A DNA stretch of 64,000 bases from Mesobacillus persicus. Its GTDB lineage: Bacteria > Bacillota > Bacilli > Bacillales > Cytobacillaceae. The stretch spans positions 186,001-250,000 of the forward strand of contig NZ_FOBW01000002.1 of NCBI RefSeq assembly GCF_900109925.1. The letters are read 5' to 3'. The translations under genes were made by a program, and so were the position numbers. Positions 1-9,005 of this stretch are shown here, in pieces. The notes beneath the pieces are model-generated. The model worked only from the letters and a program-made list of their open reading frames with translations, did not search any database and had not been told where the DNA came from. Every line of letters begins with the position of its first letter. Position 1 is the first letter of the stretch.

Positions 1-329
1 AGATCAGTGATTAATTTTTTCATCTGCTCAGGTTCAACAGCAGTTTTATCTGTCGTCTGTGCTGCCGGCAACAGATACAACTTGTCATCAAAGCGCTTAT
101 CTTTAACGAGCGCCTGATGAACCTTACATCTACCTTGAATCACATCTACCAAATCATAGATAATTCGGTTCTCCAACCCCATTACAACGTCTAAATTCCG
201 TAGACCTATATCCGTATCGACTAGACAGACTCTTTTACCTTGAAGGGCCAAAGCTGTCCCAATATTGGCTGAAGTTGTTGTCTTACCGACCCCGCCTTTT
301 CCAGATGTAATTACAATTGCTTCTCCCAC
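1..329 (-). CDS. minD: MinD septum-site ATPase, N-terminal part (runs off window)
   Basis: MinD is a membrane-associated ParA/MinD-type ATPase that works with MinC to block FtsZ assembly at cell poles. Reading leftward from a GTG at 329, the protein begins VGEAIVITSGKGGVGKTT, a typical MinD start with the deviant Walker A motif KGGVGKT. The ribosome site AAGGAGG lies about 8 bases upstream, inside the end of minC. About 109 residues are visible, up to around the ELTP/MKKLITD region; the rest is outside the window. It follows minC with no gap, the standard minCD pair. Identity is secure from motif and neighbour. Confidence 0.95.
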   Translation of the reverse strand, partial: MGEAIVITSGKGGVGKTTTSANIGTALALQGKRVCLVDTDIGLRNLDVVMGLENRIIYDLVDVIQGRCKVHQALVKDKRFDDKLYLLPAAQTTDKTAVEPEQMKKLITD

Positions 330-330
330 T

Positions 331-1011
331 CTAGCGGCCTCCTTCGAATCTAGTTAAATTTGGTCTTTGCTGAATTAAAACTTGTAGTCTATCAACAATA
401 ATTTGATGATTTTCGGATATATAAGCACACTCCATAGGTTTGCCTTCTTCATCGGTACCTTGGTCAGGAGCACGATTGATGCAATCGCTAATACGGAGCT
501 GCGACGGTTTCATGATCGATGCGGCAATCACCGCTTCATCGTTCCCAGTACACCCAGCATGGGCGATTCCTTTTAAGGCACCCATGATGAAAATATTTCC
601 ACTCGCCTTCACGGTTCCACCCGGGTTGACATCACCAATTAATAGCAAGTCCCCCGTTACTTCAACCACTTGGCCTGAGCGGATCATTCGAGCCAACGAG
701 ACAATTTCACCGTCTTGTTTAAGCCGTTCCGCTTCTTCCTTAGTCAACACGTTTGTCTCAACTTCTTCAACAATGAGGTTGCGCTTTTGGCGGATTAAAT
801 CCTTTAGCTCCTCTTGTTGTTCATCCGTTAAATAACGGTTTCCAACCTTGACCTTAACAGATAAAAGTTTACTTTCTTCCTGTACGCGGGTCGAGTTGGA
901 GAGTTTGCGATCTAGCTCCTGTTTAAGCTCCTGATATGAGCAAGTATCATCGAGATGGAGTGTTAATCCGTCTTTAGTCCCTTTAATTGTCACATTTTGT
1001 GTCTTTTTCAT
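331..1011 (-). CDS. minC: Septum-site inhibitor MinC
   Basis: MinC is the FtsZ antagonist partnered with MinD. I place the start at the ATG at 1011 ([11 protein letters not shown]), giving 226 residues, the usual Bacillus length. A GAGGTGA ribosome site lies just upstream, and the longer upstream frame lacks family similarity. The N-terminal half (residues 1-100) is the FtsZ-inhibiting domain. The C-terminal half contains the beta-helix signature ([21 protein letters not shown], then GIAHAG) that binds MinD. Its stop codon is followed immediately by minD. It lies downstream of mreBCD, as in B. subtilis. Confidence 0.95.
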   Translation of the reverse strand: MKKTQNVTIKGTKDGLTLHLDDTCSYQELKQELDRKLSNSTRVQEESKLLSVKVKVGNRYLTDEQQEELKDLIRQKRNLIVEEVETNVLTKEEAERLKQDGEIVSLARMIRSGQVVEVTGDLLLIGDVNPGGTVKASGNIFIMGALKGIAHAGCTGNDEAVIAASIMKPSQLRISDCINRAPDQGTDEEGKPMECAYISENHQIIVDRLQVLIQQRPNLTRFEGGR

Positions 1012-1184
1012 AAAGATGTTCACCTCAATGATAAAAGAAATTCGACATCGACGCCCGAATTCCTTTATTAGAATAGCAGAGGAATGATATTTCTTCCGCA
1101 AAGCGCTTCTATGGGCCTTAAGGACGACCTCAAGGCACGCATCCAATCTGCATAGGTCATTATCCCGATATACACGAGATTTTT

Positions 1185-1703
1185 TTAATCATTCCGTAAT
1201 TCTTCGGCAAATTTCTCAAATTGTCGTTTAAACGGGTACGCAGCGATTATGATAAAAATAAGATTTAAAATTAAAGTTGGAACAAGGCGAATCTCTGAAA
1301 AGCTTGTAAAGTCCAAATCTGTAATATGGATCAACAAGTTCATAAAGTAAACGCTACCCTCAAGAAAAGCAATACTTAGTAAAGATACAAACGAAACAAG
1401 AACAATGTTTGTTTGAATCACTTTCATAATCGTTATAAAAAGATAAGTAGCCAGCGGGAACAAGAACAAGTAAATCCCAATAACCTCTGTATAGACCATA
1501 TCGAAAACTAATCCGAACAAAAATCCATAGATGATGCCATGTTTAACACTTCCATAGATTGCTAAAAAAAAGATGCTAATAATCAAGAAGCGCGGAACAA
1601 AGATATAATCTCCATTAAACAAATCCGCAGGGAAAAGCTGCGTAAATAAGCCTTCAAAAATGAACAGAAAAATGAGTAAAAGAGGAATTAAATAACGCTT
1701 CAC
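1185..1703 (-). CDS. mreD: Rod-shape determining protein MreD
   Basis: A 172-residue, highly hydrophobic protein with about five predicted transmembrane segments and a short charged C-terminus ([13 protein letters not shown]). MreD is the membrane partner of MreC and MreB in the elongasome that directs lateral wall synthesis. The start overlaps the end of mreC by four bases, so the two are translationally coupled. Sequence conservation in this family is low; identification rests on size, hydrophobicity and position between mreC and minC. Confidence 0.9.
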   Translation of the reverse strand: MKRYLIPLLLIFLFIFEGLFTQLFPADLFNGDYIFVPRFLIISIFFLAIYGSVKHGIIYGFLFGLVFDMVYTEVIGIYLFLFPLATYLFITIMKVIQTNIVLVSFVSLLSIAFLEGSVYFMNLLIHITDLDFTSFSEIRLVPTLILNLIFIIIAAYPFKRQFEKFAEELRND

Positions 1704-2587
1704 AAATCCTCCCCCTCATTTTCTTCATCATTTTCAATTTGCTCTGGAATCGCCATGCCTCTCGTTAAAATCATCACATGCTCGATATTGTAAAAATCAG
1801 CCTCTGGCTTAATATAGGCCGTCTGGTTTAATCCAAACTGATCTGGGACAACTTCAACGACTTTTCCAACCGGTACATCGCCAGGGAAAACGCCACCAAG
1901 TCCAGATGTGACGACCATTTGGTCTGGCTCGATTTCGGCATCAACAGGTAATCCTTTTAATAAAAGCCATTCATTTTCTTTATCATAGCCTTCGATGGTT
2001 CCGAAAAGCTTTTTATCGCCCTGTAACGCCGCTGAAATCCGATTCGTCGGATCAAGTGCACTTAAAAGTTGAATCGTTGAGGTGAATGGCGTGGTACTTT
2101 TTACTTTCCCAATCAATCCCCTCGCTGTCATAACAGCCATATTCTTTTCAACTCCATGTGAGGAGCCTTTATTGACGATAATCATCTCATGCCAGAGTCG
2201 GTCAGGACTACGAGAAATAACCGTAGCCTGCATCGGGTCATAATCCCCAATTGAGCCTTCAATTTCGAGGATCTCCGCTAGCTCGGCATTTTCTTTTTCA
2301 AGCGAGTATACTTTCGCTTCAAGGCGCGCCATATCTTCAAGATGTTTCTTCAACTCTTTGTTTTCTTCATATGTATTTTGCAAATCTTTCATATTCTCAA
2401 AGATGCCAATCACATATTGTGTCGGTGTCGCTACAAGTGACTGAGCAAAACCAGTTGTATCTTTAACAAACTTTTCCGCCCAGCTTAATTCATCCCGCTC
2501 CCTAATCGAAAAACCAATCAATGCCACGAGGATAATAATGCTCACAAGCAAAATTATAAGTCGTTTATTCAGAAAGAACTGTGGCAT
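1700..2587 (-). CDS. mreC: Rod-shape determining protein MreC
   Basis: MreC is a 295-residue bitopic protein. It has one N-terminal transmembrane helix (residues about 8-26), a coiled coil (about 65-110, with heptads such as NTYEENKELKKHLEDMARLEAKV), and then the extracytoplasmic beta-barrel pair with the family motifs NKGSSHGV, MAVMTARGLIGKV and VTSGLGGVFPGDVPVGKV. It links cytoplasmic MreB filaments to the wall-synthesis enzymes. The C-terminal tail is very acidic ([11 protein letters not shown]). It is coupled to mreD by overlap. Confidence 0.95.
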   Translation of the reverse strand: MPQFFLNKRLIILLVSIIILVALIGFSIRERDELSWAEKFVKDTTGFAQSLVATPTQYVIGIFENMKDLQNTYEENKELKKHLEDMARLEAKVYSLEKENAELAEILEIEGSIGDYDPMQATVISRSPDRLWHEMIIVNKGSSHGVEKNMAVMTARGLIGKVKSTTPFTSTIQLLSALDPTNRISAALQGDKKLFGTIEGYDKENEWLLLKGLPVDAEIEPDQMVVTSGLGGVFPGDVPVGKVVEVVPDQFGLNQTAYIKPEADFYNIEHVMILTRGMAIPEQIENDEENEGEDL

Positions 2588-2640
2588 TTTTTACACCTCA
2601 AATTTCTATAAAAAAGTAAGATCATTTCATTCGATGCATC

Positions 2641-2673
2641 AGCGCCTTGTCCAATTTAATGGAACAAGGCGCT
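2641..2673. repeat. Inverted repeat between mreB and mreC
   Basis: AGCGCCTTGT...ACAAGGCGCT forms a near-perfect 10-bp-plus stem around an AT loop. The T-run (ccttttttt) follows it on the plus strand, opposite to mre transcription, so on the mre transcript it is a hairpin without a U-tract. It may act in mRNA processing or partial termination, or be a remnant of the adjacent repeat at 2694-2760. Confidence 0.5.
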
Positions 2674-2693
2674 AATCCTTTTTTTGATGTTTT

Positions 2694-2760
2694 GCTTCAG
2701 CGGCTAGCGGCTAGTGGAATTCTCCCTACGTTGTTAAACCGGTCGCTTTCGCTTTTCGTT
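2694..2760. repeat. Truncated copy of palindromic repeat family B
   Basis: GCTTCAGCGGCTAGCGGCTAGTG followed by TTCTCCCTACG resembles the reverse complement of the right half of the repeat at 26046-26188. This copy is shorter and degenerate and abuts the mreB stop. It appears to be a decayed intergenic repeat rather than a gene. Confidence 0.45.
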
Positions 2761-3783
2761 TTATCTAGATTCTTTTGCTCTGTTTTTAAATAAATCAATA
2801 TTATCTAGTGCTTTACCCGTACCAATCGCAACGCAGTCTAGTGGATCTTCAGCAATAAGAACAGGCATCTTTGTTTCTTCAGCAATGACTTTGTCAAGAT
2901 TACGAAGCAATGCTCCACCACCTGTTAAAACAATCCCACGGTCCATGATATCAGCCGCAAGTTCTGGTGGTGTGTTTTCAAGGGTTAGTTTTACAGCATC
3001 GACAATCGAATAAACGGTATCATGAAGCGCACCTGAAATCTCATCGGCAGTGATTTCGATGGTTTTCGGTAGACCGGTTAACAAGTCGCGGCCACGAATT
3101 TCCATGTTTTCAATGCCTTCTGCTTCACCTGCAGCACCAATTTCCATTTTAATCGCTTCGGCTGTGCGCTCACCAATCATCAGATTGTAATTTTTACGAA
3201 TATAATTGATGATGGCATCATCCATTTCGTCACCGGCAATGCGAATCGATTGAGATGTAACGATTCCTCCAAGGGAAATAATCGCTACTTCCGTCGTACC
3301 GCCACCGATATCAACAACCATGCTACCAGTTGGTTCCCATACAGGAAGGTTCGCACCAATCGCTGCAGCAAATGGTTCTTCAATCGTAAAGGCATCACGT
3401 GCTCCAGCTTGACGGGTTGCATCAACAACCGCACGTTCTTCAACCGCGGTAATCCCTGATGGCACACAGACCATCACATACGGCTTGCCAGCTAACCAGC
3501 CTTTATTCCGGGTTGCTTGCTTAATATAGTACTTCATCATTGTTTCGGTTGTTTCGTAGTCAGCGATGACACCGTCCTTCATTGGGCGGAGGGCAACGAC
3601 ATTTCCTGGTGTTCGGCCAATCATGTTTTCCGCGTCATTCCCGACGGCAACAATCGATTTCGTATCCGTCTGGAACGCCACAACTGACGGCTCCCTAAGG
3701 ACGATTCCTTTTCCTTTTACATAAATCAGAGTATTAGCGGTCCCTAAGTCGATCCCCAGGTCCCTTGTCCCAATTCCTAGCAT
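2761..3783 (-). CDS. mreB: Actin-like cell-shape protein MreB
   Basis: A 340-residue actin-fold ATPase that forms membrane-bound filaments guiding peptidoglycan synthesis. Visible motifs are the phosphate-1 loop DLGTANT (residues 12-18), the phosphate-2 region DIGGGTTE (158-165) and the adenosine motif [12 protein letters not shown] near residue 290. GGGAGA ribosome site a few bases upstream. It leads the mreBCD-minCD run. Three copies of MreB-like genes exist in B. subtilis (mreB, mbl, mreBH); gene order with mreC and radC makes this the mreB copy. Confidence 0.97.
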   Translation of the reverse strand: MLGIGTRDLGIDLGTANTLIYVKGKGIVLREPSVVAFQTDTKSIVAVGNDAENMIGRTPGNVVALRPMKDGVIADYETTETMMKYYIKQATRNKGWLAGKPYVMVCVPSGITAVEERAVVDATRQAGARDAFTIEEPFAAAIGANLPVWEPTGSMVVDIGGGTTEVAIISLGGIVTSQSIRIAGDEMDDAIINYIRKNYNLMIGERTAEAIKMEIGAAGEAEGIENMEIRGRDLLTGLPKTIEITADEISGALHDTVYSIVDAVKLTLENTPPELAADIMDRGIVLTGGGALLRNLDKVIAEETKMPVLIAEDPLDCVAIGTGKALDNIDLFKNRAKESR

Positions 3784-3941
3784 AGTTTGTATCTCCCTTT
3801 CTCAACAAAATGCATTTAAAACCGGTTATCTATATTCACAGCGATGTCGTTTTATTAGGCCATATTAATGGTATAACAGCTTCATCCTCGTGCAAAAACC
3901 ATAAGATATATTATAGCGTAACCAAATTTAAAATCCTAGTA

Positions 3942-4090
3942 TCAAACATACCCTTTTTCCTTCAAACTAACATATTTATTATCGCCAATGATCAAGTGAT
4001 CCAACAAGTCAATTCCCAGCATTTTCCCACATTCAACCAAACGCTTGGTAACTTCAATATCCTCTCGACTTGGTGAACAATCGCCGGAAG
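3942..4090 (-). CDS. radC: RadC, 3' exon (C-terminal 49 residues)
   Basis: This segment encodes [18 protein letters not shown] and onward to SLKEKGYV, the C-terminal end of RadC (JAB/MPN-like DNA-repair-associated protein). It starts at the predicted 3' splice site, where C|CT completes a proline codon. Joined to the 5' exon it gives a continuous 230-residue RadC, close to the usual Bacillus length. In the unspliced DNA this part is preceded by the group II intron, so it could not be translated as part of RadC without splicing. The JAMM motif HxHPSGDxxPSxxD is split with H-N-H in exon 1 and the rest here. Confidence 0.93.
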
Positions 4091-4935
4091 ATAGCAATAG
4101 GTAAGGCTTTGAATTGATCTCCACCTTTTCCCCTGCTCCACACCGTGCATGCAACTTTCATCGCACACGGCATTCCATCGTTTGTATTCTATTTCACTTA
4201 CCTCAATCTGTTAAATTTAATTAGAATCCCTAATTCCTTTTTAGTCACACAAGAATCCTTGAGATGATTGAGTTGAAATAGTTTAGACGAAACGACTTGA
4301 GGCTATTGCTCAGTTTCCATTACAGAAACTTCAACGCTCCTGCCTCTACTCTCACTACCATAAAAGGAAGTTATAGACGAATCCTTTTCTTCCCACCATT
4401 TCATCGTGTGTGCACACTCCATGTTGATAGCTTTCCACGTTCCCTTAACTCTATCTATACTTAACTTAGGTGCTAGCTCTTGCCTGGCGCCCTCTCCATC
4501 GCCTTTAACGATGCATGGAGCTTTCGAAACCACCATAATTACTCGCCCACGGAACGCACTTGAATTTTCATCAAGTCTACTCATTTCTGAGTAGTCCCAC
4601 TTGCAGACATTTCGTTCGCTAGTTCGTCAGTGTTTTACCACATTCTCACCATATTAAGTTTTAACGACTCCCGACCTATCAGTTACACCAACTACCTCTA
4701 GTTAGCTTTCGGTTACCAATTAGATTGGCACTACGGCAACATTCAGCCGACTTCACCGAGCTTCACACCACATTCTTATACACATTCGAATATCGCATGT
4801 CGGAGTATTAGAGCAGGCATTTCAAGGCGTTACCCTATCATTCTACCTATCGAGTTAAGAGTTCACGACTCTCTTACTTGTCAAATTGACGTTCGGACAG
4901 CGTGCATAACCTTTTCAGTTATGAACGTGTCGCAC
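4091..4935 (-). mobile_element. ORF-less group II intron inside radC (845 nt)
   Basis: On the minus strand the element begins GTGCGAC, the canonical group II 5' end, and ends in AT (consensus AY). Near its 3' end, at about 4130-4170, is a domain V hairpin (GCCGTGTGCGATGAAAGTTGCATGCACGGTG) with an AGC-type catalytic stem, followed by a short domain VI with a candidate bulged A. The stretch around 4440-4490 (AGCACCTAAGTTAAG, GGGAACGTGGAAAGC) resembles domain III. Removing exactly 4091-4935 restores RadC in frame. No reverse transcriptase/maturase is encoded: domain IV is short, and the one long frame (4303-4584) lacks RT motifs. Mobility or efficient splicing would therefore need a maturase supplied from elsewhere. 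EBS/IBS pairings were not resolved. Confidence 0.92.
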
Positions 4936-5479
4936 GATGGTTATGGGCACATATAATGGAAGCAGCTGAGCGGCGAACGGCTTCTTTGTAGACCTCGCGT
5001 GGGTGAACTATCGAGGCATTTAGGCTACCGATAAAAACTGTCTGACGATGAATGATCTGATTCTTCGTATTCAAATACAAGCAAACGAAGTGCTCCTGCG
5101 AAAGGTATTTCAAATCATTCATTAAAAATTTAGCACCATCTTCCGGTGAACGAATCACGTAGCGATCCTCATGGGTATGACTTGCAAGTCGCCGACCAAT
5201 CTCAACGGCAGCAAGTAAATGAATCGCTTTTGCTTGACCGATTCCCTTTATTTTCGTTAGCTCTTCAAGCGTGGCGTCTTTCAGTAATCGTAGGCCTTCA
5301 AATTCTGCTAGCAGTCTGTTAGCAAGTTGTAGCACTGATTCTTCTTTTGTGCCCGTACCTAAAATAATTGCAACCAACTCGTGGTTCGATAAACTTTGGG
5401 GACCATTAATAATAAACCGTTCCCGCGGACGTTCATTTTGTGGGTAATCCTTGATCATAATCGATTGAGTAGTCAACAT
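4936..5479 (-). CDS. radC: RadC, 5' exon (N-terminal 181 residues)
   Basis: Encodes RadC from the start through ICAHNH. It has an N-terminal UPF0758 helix-hairpin-helix-like part (SLSNHELVAIILGTGT, IKGIGQAKAIHLLAA) and then the JAB/MPN-like domain (SPEDGAKF, LSQEHFVCLYLNTKN, SIVHPREVYKEAVRRSAASIICAHNH). Without splicing, translation runs five codons into the intron (RATRS) and stops, giving a 186-residue protein lacking part of its metal-binding motif. Start at ATG 5479; an internal ATG at residue 8 (MIKDYPQNERPRER) matches the usual family N-terminus and is a credible alternative. Located between mreB and maf, as in B. subtilis. Confidence 0.95.
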
Positions 5480-5544
5480 CTTTCCTCCCTATCGGATTGT
5501 GACAGGGAGCAGTTTTTAGAAGAATGATGTCTTGTTACCTACTG

Positions 5545-6117
5545 TTAATACGGAAGGACATATCCGATTTTTCTTAATTCGCGTACCGTTCTGGAAACAG
5601 GCAGCCCGACAACGGAGAAATAATCTCCTGTAATTCCACGGACAAGAAAGCTACCAAATCCTTGAATCCCGTAGCCTCCTGCTTTATCAAACGGTTCACC
5701 ACTGCGGATATACGCGTCCATTTCTTCCTGTGACAGCTCCCAGAATGTCACATCTGTTTTTTCATAAAACTGGGTTTCTGTTTCTGGGGCAATAATCGAT
5801 ACTCCGGTATAGACGGAATGAGTTTTCCCGGAAAGCTTTTTCAACATCGATAAAGCTTCAGCCTCATCGGTTGGCTTTCCAAGAATTTCTCCGTCATGAA
5901 CCACCACCGTATCAGAGCCAATCACAAACGCATCTTGTTCTTTCTCAGCGATAAAACTCGCTTTTCGCGATGCCAGCTCCATTACGGCGTCTTCTGGTGT
6001 CAATTCCGGACTAAAACTCTCATCGACATTACTGCTGGAAATTTCAAAGTGTAAGTGGAGATTTTCAAGAAGTTCTTTTCGTCGTGGAGAGGATGAGGCT
6101 AAAATAAGTCGCTGCAT
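5545..6117 (-). CDS. maf: Maf nucleotide pyrophosphatase
   Basis: A 190-residue Maf/HAM1-like nucleoside triphosphate pyrophosphatase, thought to hydrolyse modified or non-canonical (d)NTPs and linked to septum inhibition in Bacillus. Hallmarks are the N-terminal LILASSSPRRKELL (phosphate-binding S/R motif), the central VIGSDTVVVHDGEILGKP with the catalytic Asp, and DKAGGYGIQGFG. An AAAGGTGA ribosome site lies upstream. It sits between spoIIB and radC, the usual location. Confidence 0.95.
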   Translation of the reverse strand: MQRLILASSSPRRKELLENLHLHFEISSSNVDESFSPELTPEDAVMELASRKASFIAEKEQDAFVIGSDTVVVHDGEILGKPTDEAEALSMLKKLSGKTHSVYTGVSIIAPETETQFYEKTDVTFWELSQEEMDAYIRSGEPFDKAGGYGIQGFGSFLVRGITGDYFSVVGLPVSRTVRELRKIGYVLPY

Positions 6118-6212
6118 ACAATCACCTTTCTAACTATTTGCATTTTAGGGAGATACATCATCATCGTATCAAACTTACAACCTTCTCACAATCTTTAGTC
6201 ACCTAAAAGCAG

Positions 6213-6252
6213 AGAAAAAAATCAGGGCCTGTCGAATGCTACGACAGACCCT
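6213..6252 (-). terminator. Rho-independent terminator after spoIIB
   Basis: On the minus strand AGGGTCTGTCG-TAGCATT-CGACAGGCCCT is followed by GATTTTTTTCTC. It ends the spoIIB transcript and separates it from maf. Confidence 0.85.
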
Positions 6253-6318
6253 GTTATTTTGTTGTATTTCCCAGAAAATATACTCGTATAGAATGAGGAA
6301 AACACGCTGCATTTGTCA

Positions 6319-7341
6319 TTATTTCCCTAACGATTGCCAAGCAGCAAGAAAAGCTAGATTGGCTTTTTCTAGTGTAGTCTTATCGCTAGATTGAAATGCA
6401 GTTGCTGCTGATTCTAAACTTTTCTTAGCAGAGAGAACCTCTTTATTGTTAATTTTCTTTTCATCAATTTCTTTTAGCTGGTTTAGCTGAGCGCTAATCG
6501 TATCGGCATTCCCGTTCCCACTTGATAGGTTCGCAAATAGCTCCGGCGCTAGTTTTAACACTGAACTTTCTTCCGTCGTCAAGCCTGCAACGCTAAATCC
6601 GGCAAGTTCCAGGGGTTTTGCAAACACTTCTGCCCCTTTGCTTTCAAGCTCGTCTCCTGCTGCTTTCGCTTCTTCGATGGACCCTGCCGTTGCAAGCAGT
6701 AAAGCAAATTTCCCGTCCACTGGGACAGCGGCAGCAAAGATTCCTTGTCCCCCGAGACCTTTCGCCGCGGTGTCGGCTGAGTCCTTCGTTGAGAATACTC
6801 CACCTTGAACAACGAATGTTGAAATCGCTGGGAGCTCTGCTACTTGTGTTCCAGCTGTTGCGTGTTGATCTTTTTCCTCAGCAGGAGGCGTCACACTCTG
6901 CTCGGCGGTTTGTACCTGATCCGATTTAACGATATTAAGAATAATCATCCCAAACCCTAATCCTACAGCTACCGCTAAAAAAATATTCAATGCAACTCCT
7001 GGGATGATTGGCGAGTGCTTCCGTGACTTTTTAGTATTTGTTGGCAAACCAGGTAAGCGCAGCCCCCTTTGTTTCGCCGGCTTAGGTTTAAGTACTGATT
7101 TATTCCCGGTTACCTCTGTGTCCTTTACTGTCTCTGGTAAAATCCAATCAAAGCTATCTTCAACAGGTTCCTTTGCCGCCGCTGTTTCGTTCCACGCTCT
7201 AATCTTTGTTTTGGGGACCACTTGAGCACCTTTGTCTTGGTTATCTTCCTTGATAACCTTTACTTCTTTCTTCCGTTCAACATCCTTATGTGGGCGATCC
7301 TTGCCGTTAATCTTGATGGTAATCATTTTGTGCTTGTCCAA
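6319..7341 (-). CDS. spoIIB: SpoIIB-like sporulation protein with SPOR domain
   Basis: A bitopic membrane protein of about 340 residues. A basic cytoplasmic N-terminus begins with MITIKINGKDRP, a transmembrane helix lies near residues 120-145 (IIPGVALNIFLAVAVGLGFG), and an extracytoplasmic SPOR-type domain (STFVVQGGVFSTKDSADTAAKGL and following) is followed by a helical C-terminal region. SpoIIB helps engulfment and septal wall thinning during sporulation in B. subtilis. A GGGAGGGG ribosome site precedes a TTG at 7341, chosen as start; the ATG at 7326 is possible. Position between maf and the prepilin peptidase gene region matches B. subtilis. Overall similarity outside SPOR is weak. Confidence 0.82.
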   Translation of the reverse strand: MDKHKMITIKINGKDRPHKDVERKKEVKVIKEDNQDKGAQVVPKTKIRAWNETAAAKEPVEDSFDWILPETVKDTEVTGNKSVLKPKPAKQRGLRLPGLPTNTKKSRKHSPIIPGVALNIFLAVAVGLGFGMIILNIVKSDQVQTAEQSVTPPAEEKDQHATAGTQVAELPAISTFVVQGGVFSTKDSADTAAKGLGGQGIFAAAVPVDGKFALLLATAGSIEEAKAAGDELESKGAEVFAKPLELAGFSVAGLTTEESSVLKLAPELFANLSSGNGNADTISAQLNQLKEIDEKKINNKEVLSAKKSLESAATAFQSSDKTTLEKANLAFLAAWQSLGK

Positions 7342-7396
7342 TGTCAGCCCCTCCCGTTCTTTGCACATAAAATTGGTTTAATCCTATCATATGCAC

Positions 7397-7428
7397 AAAA
7401 AAAAAGAACAAGACTTTTGTCGTCTTGT
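7397..7428 (-). terminator. Terminator after pilO
   Basis: Minus strand: ACAAGAC-GACAAAA-GTCTTGT followed by TCTTTTTTTTT. It closes the main pilus operon before spoIIB. Confidence 0.88.
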
Positions 7429-7470
7429 CCGGGAAGTATTTCGTCAAATTTTTTACAAGAGTTAGAAGCC

Positions 7471-8256
7471 TTAGTCTGTAGCTGTTAAATCAGCGGAACT
7501 AGCAAACGGATTCGATTTATTCCCAGGAGCTGGTACTTCAAGCTCTGGAAGCTGATCTTCCAAGTCTTCAAGCTCAGGCATATAAAACGCCGCAAGCGTG
7601 ATCGAGTATGAAAATTCTTGCTGTTCAACTTCGACATTTGTCAATTCAGTTGTACCAGAAAACGCGACAGACTCAATGACAATTCGGCGATTTAAGCCTT
7701 CCAGCGCATCTAAAAACTTCATTAGTTCCTTATAACCAGGCGAAGTCACTGACAAATTAACAGACAGCTTTTTAATTCCTTCTGGGAGCGGAATCGGTTG
7801 GTACTGTTGTTCGTCAGCAACTGGCTCGACAGTTTCAGCTTCAACTGTAGTTTCTTCTGTTCCTTCGGTTGTTGCTGGGGTCTCAGCCGTTGCGGGTTCT
7901 GTACCAGCCCTAGCTGCTACATCCCCTTCAGCAAAGGACATATTTGCAATAAAACTTTTCGACATGACTTCAGCTTTATTTAAATCTAGGATTAACTGTT
8001 CAAGTTGCTGTTTAACCGGAACCTTCTTTTGCAGTTCAGCAACGGTTCCCTCCAATGGGGCCGTTGCTCCAGCAATCTTTGTTTGGATAGCTGCAAGCAA
8101 TTGCTCTTCTGTCTTAAGTTGGTCCTGCTTATTGCTAACCTCTTGTTTTTTGGGGTTAAGATATAAATAATACGTCCCAAGTATAAAGCCCACCACAACA
8201 AGAATGGATGCAAGAAGAATTAACAGTTCTTTTTTCGATAGTCGGAGACTCATCAC
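7471..8256 (-). CDS. pilO: Type IV pilus inner-membrane alignment protein PilO-like
   Basis: A 261-residue protein with one N-terminal transmembrane helix (ELLILLASILVVVGFILGTYYLYL), a coiled-coil stretch (NKQDQLKTEEQLLAAIQTKI), a low-complexity Thr/Glu/Ala segment (about 120-150) and a ferredoxin-like C-terminal domain (SVTSPGYKELMKFLDALEGLNRRIVIESVAFSG), the typical PilO layout. PilO pairs with PilN to bridge the cytoplasmic PilM ring to the pilus base. It overlaps pilN by four bases. Last gene of the operon, followed by a terminator. Confidence 0.88.
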   Translation of the reverse strand: MMSLRLSKKELLILLASILVVVGFILGTYYLYLNPKKQEVSNKQDQLKTEEQLLAAIQTKIAGATAPLEGTVAELQKKVPVKQQLEQLILDLNKAEVMSKSFIANMSFAEGDVAARAGTEPATAETPATTEGTEETTVEAETVEPVADEQQYQPIPLPEGIKKLSVNLSVTSPGYKELMKFLDALEGLNRRIVIESVAFSGTTELTNVEVEQQEFSYSITLAAFYMPELEDLEDQLPELEVPAPGNKSNPFASSADLTATD

Positions 8257-9002
8257 TCTTCCCCTCCTTCGCTGCTGGCAACTTTACTAGCATTGTTTTG
8301 TTGGGCATTGATGAAATCACGGCTTAGCGTAAGTTGGTATTGGCCAATATATCTGGGAACTATTTTATTATTGGCGTCATTTTTCTGTTTAACAACGGTT
8401 TGCTCAGTAGATGTAGCTTCAGTATCCTCATCCTGAGAGTCTGAATCAGTTGATTCTTGTTTCTCAGCATCAGTGGACTCAGTTGTTTGCTGGCCATCTT
8501 GATTAGTAGACTCTTCAGATTCAAGTTGGTTAGCTGAAACGGAACTTAATTTCACATCCGCGAACCATTCAGAATCGATCAAAGTTTTTAAGTAATATGC
8601 AGCTTCTTTACTTGTATCAAATTGAACAGTCATATCGACTGAGCCTATTTCAGAATAAGAAATAGTCTGAATGAATCCACGATTTGGTAGAAGTGCGATA
8701 ACATGTTCAATAATTGGTACGGTTTTAAGCCGGTCTTCACTTGCCCAGACGACAGCAGACTCAAGCACAGCCACTGAATTAGAAACCTGTCCATCCATCA
8801 CCTTTGCCTGTTCGAGCTGTGCAATTTGTTGTGTTGTCGAGATTTGATTATCTAAAGTAGCAATTTCACGATTATAGTTCTTCCCTTGGAAAAGGAGATA
8901 AGACCCTGTCACCACAATGAGAAAAAGAGCCGTGAGCAGTATCGCAATCATTTTAATATTCTTCTTTTCTTTTTTCGGTAACAGATTGATTTCGACAAGC
9001 AT
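8253..9002 (-). CDS. pilN: Type IV pilus protein PilN-like
   Basis: A 249-residue bitopic protein starting MLVEINLLPKKEKK, the PilN signature whose INLLP peptide binds PilM. A transmembrane helix (about 19-40) and a coiled coil (NREIATLDNQISTTQQIAQLEQ) follow, then a PilN-type domain. A Ser/Thr/Glu/Asp-rich low-complexity region (about 170-215) is an insertion of unknown role. It lies between pilM and pilO, in the usual order. Confidence 0.9.
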   Translation of the reverse strand: MLVEINLLPKKEKKNIKMIAILLTALFLIVVTGSYLLFQGKNYNREIATLDNQISTTQQIAQLEQAKVMDGQVSNSVAVLESAVVWASEDRLKTVPIIEHVIALLPNRGFIQTISYSEIGSVDMTVQFDTSKEAAYYLKTLIDSEWFADVKLSSVSANQLESEESTNQDGQQTTESTDAEKQESTDSDSQDEDTEATSTEQTVVKQKNDANNKIVPRYIGQYQLTLSRDFINAQQNNASKVASSEGGEE

Positions 9003-9005
9003 GGC

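Noticed and set aside
4303-4584. 93-codon ORF inside the radC intron
   Set aside because: It lies in intron RNA structural sequence, has no ribosome site and no maturase or other motifs.
4406-4594. 62-codon plus-strand ORF within the intron
   Set aside because: Antisense to the intron, no ribosome site and no recognisable domain.
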